The notes under the pieces: model-generated
What the model saw: only the letters and a program-made list of their open reading frames with translations
Told to the model about the DNA's origin: nothing
Database searches by the model: none
Origin: Miscanthus floridulus
Taxonomy: Eukaryota; Streptophyta; Magnoliopsida; Poales; Poaceae
NCBI RefSeq assembly: GCF_019320115.1
Contig: NC_089597.1
Span: 118,860,000 to 118,923,999 of the forward strand
Reading direction: 5' to 3'
Length of the DNA stretch: 64,000 nt
In this document: positions 59,254-64,000 of the stretch, in pieces
Layout of the letters: each line of letters starts with the position of its first letter
Position numbering within the stretch: position 1 is the stretch's first letter
Translations under genes and position numbers: made by a program

Positions 59254-60253
59254 GGTGTATCCTTCAGTAGGTTGCACTCACTAGTAATTTCCTTATTCTA
59301 AGAATAAGTACAAGGTAGGATCATATGATATATATAAACCTTGTTCAGTTGGTGAAGCGTGGGAAGCAACTGAATGCTGAGCTAGTGAACTTCACTTGTC
59401 TTGGAAGCCCTTCCAACGTGCGTCTCTACTAAATAACTCTTGTGGAGGCCATAGGGTGCAAAATCTCTATCACAGTGGCCAATTAATCAACAAGGGAAGG
59501 AAACTAATTGACATGCCCAGCTCCGAAACCTATCAAAAAATGGGTCCACATCTGAAGGTTCACAAGCAAGTAGAGCTTTGCTTGGGTGCAACAAATTCAG
59601 TCAGATTGAGGTTTGCCCAGCACTCCAGCATCCATGCCTCAAAAAGCTACGGTTCGAGAGGAAGAGGATTGCTGAGTCCTTACCAGTTAGCCACATAATG
59701 AGAAGGCCTTATCAATTATTATTAGATCATGACTTTTCTTTTCTTACAAAATTATCAAAGTGCAAAGCATTATTATGGTCATGAGGAACAGATAGCTACG
59801 ATAATGAAACTATCGCAATTATCCTGGAACAAAGCCACACCTTTCCTTATCCATTTCGTTTGGTAGCGCCACATAAAAACAAAACTCCGTGTCACGATTT
59901 GTATAATGATCTCAACGTGTGCGGTGAATAGAAAAGGAGAGAAAGAGAAAACAAATTAGAGATTCTTATAACCATGATAAGGTACAATTTGTCCCAAAAC
60001 ATTTGCATAGTCACATGCTTATCCCATGGGGAACGTTGATGGTTTGCTTGCACGGCAGGACCATTCCTGATTCCCCAGATGGTAGTTAGATGACAGTGAT
60101 AGGAGCGATTGGGGGATAGTGATCCTGAGTTCCTGACTGCAGCTTAGACAGGCCCAACTGCCCAGTGATGTATTGCACTGCACGTGTTGTCTATGTGATG
60201 TGTCATGGATATCCTACTATGATTCAAGGATCAAGGATACGCACATAAATTAA
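59254..60253. other. Beta-glucosidase upstream region, nothing else seen
   Basis: The promoter and 5' side of the beta-glucosidase gene (a TATATATAAACC-like TATA region near 59328-59340 reads on the plus strand and is not clearly usable). No further gene is supported. Confidence 0.4.
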
Positions 60254-60364
60254 GGCCCTGTTCGGCTTGCTGAAACTGGCTGAAGGGTTGCGAGAGAAAA
60301 ATACTGTTTCGACTGGAAAAAAAACCAGCTGAATAGTGCGAATTATAAGGTAAGCCGAATGGGG
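60254..60364. mobile_element. MITE, 111 bp, TAA-flanked
   Basis: Inverted ends: GGCCCTGTTCGGCTTGC on the left and CCCCATTCGGCTTAC read inward from the right. TAA flanks it on both sides (60251-60253 and 60365-60367). The internal AGAGAAAAATACTGTTT/CCAGCTGAA text is typical of a common grass family. Confidence 0.7.
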
Positions 60365-61264
60365 TAAGTCAAAGAAAGACATATTGACTACGAGGGGAAG
60401 AAATGTAGTCCACTTTGAGAAAAGATATACCCAATGTCTCTGAAGAAATCTTAGGTAAAAACATCGAACTTGCAACCATGATTCGCACTAGAGAAATGAC
60501 ATCCCACCCTTTCTCTGTGTAGAATGGGCCCTGCAGCAGCAACAGCGCAAAGCTTCGATGTCACCGCTATCCACCTACCCTCCACCCGTCCACCGTCCAA
60601 ACTGTCGCTATAACGCGATTTCTTTTACACAACAGGAAAGTGAAAAAACTATGCGTAGAGCAGCAGTGGCATGGCATCAGCAGTAAACTCAGTAGCTTCA
60701 CAAGATACAGGTGGAGTGGAGTAGAGTGGAACAGAGTAGAGTAGGGGGTTCGCTTGCCTCAGCAACCGTCGCGTGGCTTGCGCGCCTCGGCGCTCGAACG
60801 GGGGATCTGGAGGCGGGCACGCATCTACCGGGTAAGCAATCTTGCGTGGCCTCGCGTGGCGTGCGGGGAGACACGCAGACAGAGACCCTTGACCCCCGCC
60901 GTCCTCGTCCTGAACTCCCTGATGGCTGATGCAGCGATGCTGACGCTGATGCGTGCGGCGTAGCTCGCTGGACGGAGACGAGGCCCCAGCCTCTCACGGC
61001 GGGGGAGAAGACGAGCAGCCCATGGGCCTCGCTGGATAACCTAAGCGTCTTTCAGGCCCATCTGCGCCTCACCTGAGGCCTGGCCCATTTAGTGTCGAGG
61101 CCCATGTATAATGCAACCCACAAGTGTCAGAAGATAGAAGAGCACGTTATCCTCTTCCGGCGAACTCGACGAAGGCGTGTGCGTGATCCTGTGAGCAGTT
61201 TGGGGGTGAGTAGGCCTAGGGGTGAGCGAGTCCAGTGAGAGAGGGAGAGGAGAGCGGCGAGAGG
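60365..61264. other. Upstream region of the L24 gene
   Basis: No gene. A GC-rich piece at 60740-60980 has overlapping ORFs with no domain. The last 250 bp is the promoter and 5' leader of the ribosomal protein gene (purine-rich GAGAGAGGGAGAGGAGAG just before the ATG). Confidence 0.5.
61017..61105 (+). promoter_or_regulatory. Cluster of site II-type (TGGGCC/GGCCCA) motifs
   Basis: GCCCATGGGCC at 61018, AGGCCCAT at 61054, TGGCCCAT at 61081 and AGGCCCAT at 61098 lie 160-250 bp upstream of the ATG. Such motifs are characteristic of plant ribosomal-protein and growth-linked promoters, where TCP-type factors bind. The function here is inferred from the motif and position. Confidence 0.55.
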
Positions 61265-63322
61265 ATGGCTGGGATGGCGGTGCTGCAGGGCGCCATGGCG
61301 TCGCTCTCCGTCTCCGCGCCCGGCGCGGCCAGCACCAGCAGCTTCTGGGGCAACCGGCTCGCCACCTACTCCGCGCCGCAGCCTGGGGTCTGTTCCTGCT
61401 TCCCAATTCCGTTCCGTTCTGCTGCTCTGATGGAGTGATGGTTTCGTAGATAATAATAGCTGTTTAGGCGCAATATTCTAGTGTGGAGTAACTGGATAGC
61501 GTAACAAAGCATGGTTGGATGGAATTGTTCTTGGGACATTCCAGCTTGCATTGTGATTTGGAGGTTTTGGAGCTAGTCTGTATGGATTGGATGCAATGAA
61601 ATGGAAAATTACCAACATTTTGCATTTTTTATTAATTGTGCATTTTCAAGGTTGAGAAACCAGGCTTACTAGTATGACTATATTTGGATTGCAGCTTAGC
61701 TGCAGTGAGTTTCCTTTTGCTCCCCACCCCCACCACCACAAAATTTAGACCATGGCGTATTGAATTTCCTCTAGCTTCTTTTTTTTTTTATCTTGTATCG
61801 AAGCTTAAATGATAAAGTTTGAGTATACTAAAAAGATTAAACGATTGAGATTAATTTAAATAGGACAATTTCCTTTGTCATTGGAACTCAGGTACTGTCC
61901 CTTTTTGCGTATACAACTACATGTGTGCTTTTTACTGCTAATATAGAGCATGCTGTGTTGGATGGGCTACAAGTTGTTCGAACACTCTTTATGTATTATG
62001 TTAACTGAGTAAATTATGTTGTTTTGAAAGACGTCAAAACGTCAACTGAGGAAATTTTGTTGCCCTGGTGTGCCACTGTTTTAGTTTATTTATTTATGCC
62101 TGAAATATTTTGTTGTGCCAAAATATGCTCAAGATTGAGGTTTCATGTTTACTCTTATTTTCTTGTAGATGTTTTTTTCCTCACATCCACCCCATGTCAC
62201 ATATGACGAAACCAATCTGGCGCCAAATAGTGTATTATGAGCATAATGTTGTTTGTATTTGAGCCCTGCCTTCTTTTCTGTGTTATCTTCATTATGTCTT
62301 ACCTTTATGTACTTGTGCCTGGAAAATTCCCAACTGATAAGAATTGGAAGAGGACAAACCTTTCTGTTAAGCAGCAAAAGCAAGTGAAGATTAGACAGTG
62401 AGGTTAAGTAATCATTGTTGAAGGAAGTGATAGAACTACTGTATTTTAAGGATATCTTATACTCAAAGAAACATCATAAAGAGCAGCCCTGAATCGTGTT
62501 GTGTCTTGATCAGGTCAACGTGAACCACGACCACTATGTTTGAGTCATGCCATATCTCAAAAGCATCTGATTAGTGTCTCTTTTATTTGAAATGGAATCT
62601 TATGTCTTTAGCATGTGAAGCTCTGACAAGCCGTTTAATATGTTCAATATGCAGGTAAGATTTATGGTCAAGATATGCCCAATTGAAATGAGAGTGAGTA
62701 AAAATTCTTAGTCCAAGTATTTGATCCATTTTTATCCAATAATGTAAATGTCCTAAAATTTCACTTTCCACTGCAGCTTAAGAGATGGGAGCGAAAGAAG
62801 TGTAAACCAAACAGCCTTCCTGTGCTGCACAAGATGCATGTTAGGATTGGGGACACGGTACAGGTCATTGCAGGCCGTGAGAAGGGAAAGGTTGGAGAAG
62901 TTACACGCCTTTTCAAGCACAACAGCACGGTGATTGTGAAGGACCTGAACTTGAAGTCGAAGCACAAGAAAGGCACAGATGATGAACCCGGTGAAATCGT
63001 CATGGTCAGCAAAATTTCTATTGAACTTGTTTTTGGGCCTCACATGATGCTTTGCATATACTGATTTCAAGAGCATATATGTAGTTTTAGGTGCTTAATT
63101 GCTATCTCCTGATCAAACTTAAAAAATTCCTTTGACCAGATTGAAGGCCCCATTCATAGCTCAAATGTGATGCTCTACTCCAAGGAGAAGAGTGTGGCAA
63201 GCAGGGTTGGCCACAAATTCCTCGAGGACGGGACCAAGGTCCGATACCTGGTCAAGACCGGTGAAGTAATCGACAGTGTTGAGAAGTGGGTAAAGGTGTT
63301 TAAGGAAGGGAATTCGGAGTAA
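61265..63322 (+). CDS. RPL24: Chloroplast 50S ribosomal protein L24 (uL24c), nuclear-encoded
   Basis: Four exons: 61265-61387, 62655-62693, 62777-63004, 63140-63322 (573 nt, 190 residues), with GT/AG borders. Exon 2 is only 39 nt ([13 protein letters not shown]). The first 41 residues are Ala/Ser-rich and lack acidic residues ([20 protein letters not shown]), as expected of a chloroplast transit peptide. Then come the L24 body ([20 protein letters not shown]), the KOW motif ([18 protein letters not shown]), [11 protein letters not shown], and the end [21 protein letters not shown]24 is an early-assembling protein of the plastid large ribosomal subunit. ATG 61265 is used as the first in frame; ATGs at codons 4 and 11 are alternatives. 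It looks intact. Confidence 0.93.
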
Positions 63323-63518
63323 CCATTCTAGCATGAAAAACCTGCAACTTGCTCTGAACCCTGACTGCATTTTGCATGCCGAATTTAGTCTGTTTATCCC
63401 TCTATGATGTTTATGCCAGCTTGTTTTCCCTGTAAATTATACAGTTATCACCAAATTTTGCAACGCAAGTCAATGCATGTCAGCATTGTTTCACCAGCCA
63501 GAATTTTATTTGGAACAG

Positions 63519-63645
63519 GGCCTGTTCGCTTCTCTTATAATCCGTCTTTTTCAGCTTGTTTTTTTTAGCCGGAACTGTGTTTTTCTCTCACAGCAAATCA
63601 GTCGGGATAGTATTTCAGCTTATTTTTTCAGCGAAGCGAACGGGC
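63519..63645. mobile_element. hAT-like MITE in the L24 3' flank
   Basis: GGCCTGTTCGCTTC at the left and GAAGCGAACGGGC at the right are inverted. The internal CTGTGTTTTTCTCTCACAGC text matches the family also seen near 47200 and 60300. The rest of 63323-63518 is the L24 3' UTR. Confidence 0.7.
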
Positions 63646-63795
63646 TTGTGCGTGTGGACAGCCCGTGTTCGTTTGCAAGCCTAATTTGGCCCACTACTCT
63701 CCATCTCGTTCTCCACATAAAGATCCGAGGCCCACATATATCATTTATTACTCGCCCCACTTACCCACCGTTGTCTGTCTTCGCCTCTTTGGGAG

Positions 63796-64000
63796 ATGAT
63801 GAGGCGCCCGACGGCTCTCAAGGCGGCGGCGGCGGCGCTGCTGCTGTCGCTGGTGGCGGCGTACATGTCGATCATGTCGTACCGGGAGAGGAGCGAGGAG
63901 GAGGAGAGTGCAACAAGACCTACAACTCCGCCGGCGAGGAGGAGCACCGGTACGCGGTGTTCAAGGAAAACTTCCGCCGCCGCGGCCCCGTCCTCAACAT
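63796..64000 (+). pseudogene. Start of a papain-type cysteine protease gene, apparent frameshift
   Basis: An ATG at 63796 opens a signal-anchor-like start (MMRRPTALKAAAAALLLSL then VAAYMSIMSYRERSEEE). From about 63912 the I29 propeptide text CNKTYNSAGEEEHRYAVFKE and NFRRRGPVLN reads in a different frame. The usual linker (an MFxEWM-like segment) between the two parts is missing, so a deletion with frameshift near 63910 is likely, unless an unseen intron or an assembly error explains it. The family is papain-like (C1A) proteases with an ERFNIN-type inhibitor prodomain. The catalytic part is beyond the window. Confidence 0.6.

Overview
This is a plant nuclear genome window, almost certainly from a grass (Poaceae) and plausibly an Andropogoneae species such as sorghum, sugarcane or Miscanthus. 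The evidence is intron-containing genes with GC-rich first exons, several grass-type MITE families (Tourist, Stowaway and hAT-like), Ty3/gypsy and Ty1/copia LTR retrotransposons, and a grass-type F-box/LRR/FBD gene array. The species call is inference. A run of 100 Ns (41425-41524) is an assembly gap.

Layout. 0-0.3 kb: 3' end of a stearoyl-ACP desaturase gene (+). 0.5-34.5 kb: a decayed tandem array of F-box/LRR/FBD genes, all on the minus strand. Three copies are of one subtype (A1 3.3-5.0, A2 17.2-18.8, A3 31.0-32.7) and two of a second subtype (B1 remnant 6.9-7.2, B2 pseudogene 26.9-28.5), with extra exon-3 scraps near 2.7, 26.1 and 34.4 kb. The order A-B-A-B-A and the matching flanks suggest a duplicated A-B gene unit. 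Only A3 is intact by my splice model. A1 has a 1-nt deletion, A2 a 28-nt exon deletion, and B1 and B2 are badly degraded. The array is split by three large insertions: a composite Ty3/gypsy element (8329-15924), a Pack-type TIR element carrying pieces of two unrelated host genes just upstream of A2 (18892-20620), and a MULE-like element with a plant-mobile-domain gene (20829-24560).

34.5-42 kb: transposable-element debris. It holds a truncated Ty3/gypsy element, a MULE-type fragment, a long LTR-like stretch running into the gap, and a Ty1/copia LTR. 42.3-43.7 kb: a DUF295/KIB1-4 pseudogene broken by a MITE and two frameshifts. 44.05-46.08 kb: a 2.0-kb element with Stowaway/mariner-type ends and TA duplications. 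It carries an unrecognised plus-strand ORF (8-residue repeats followed by a CxxC...CxxC module, with one in-frame stop) and, convergently, what looks like the frameshifted N-terminus of a mariner-type transposase. This is the most unusual object in the window. 46.1-50.7 kb: a foldback element, a 28-bp-arm hairpin and otherwise non-coding DNA.

50.7-64 kb: a more ordinary gene neighbourhood. It contains an intronless KIC/PBP1-like EF-hand gene (-), MITEs, a 1.0-kb hAT element with a perfect 8-bp duplication, a 5'-truncated LINE with an 11-bp duplication, a complete 13-exon GH1 beta-glucosidase gene (-), a 4-exon nuclear gene for chloroplast ribosomal protein L24 (+), and the start of a papain-type cysteine protease gene (+) running off the window end. 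The host genes show no operon-like or pathway relation to each other. The story of the window is tandem duplication followed by decay and transposon nesting.
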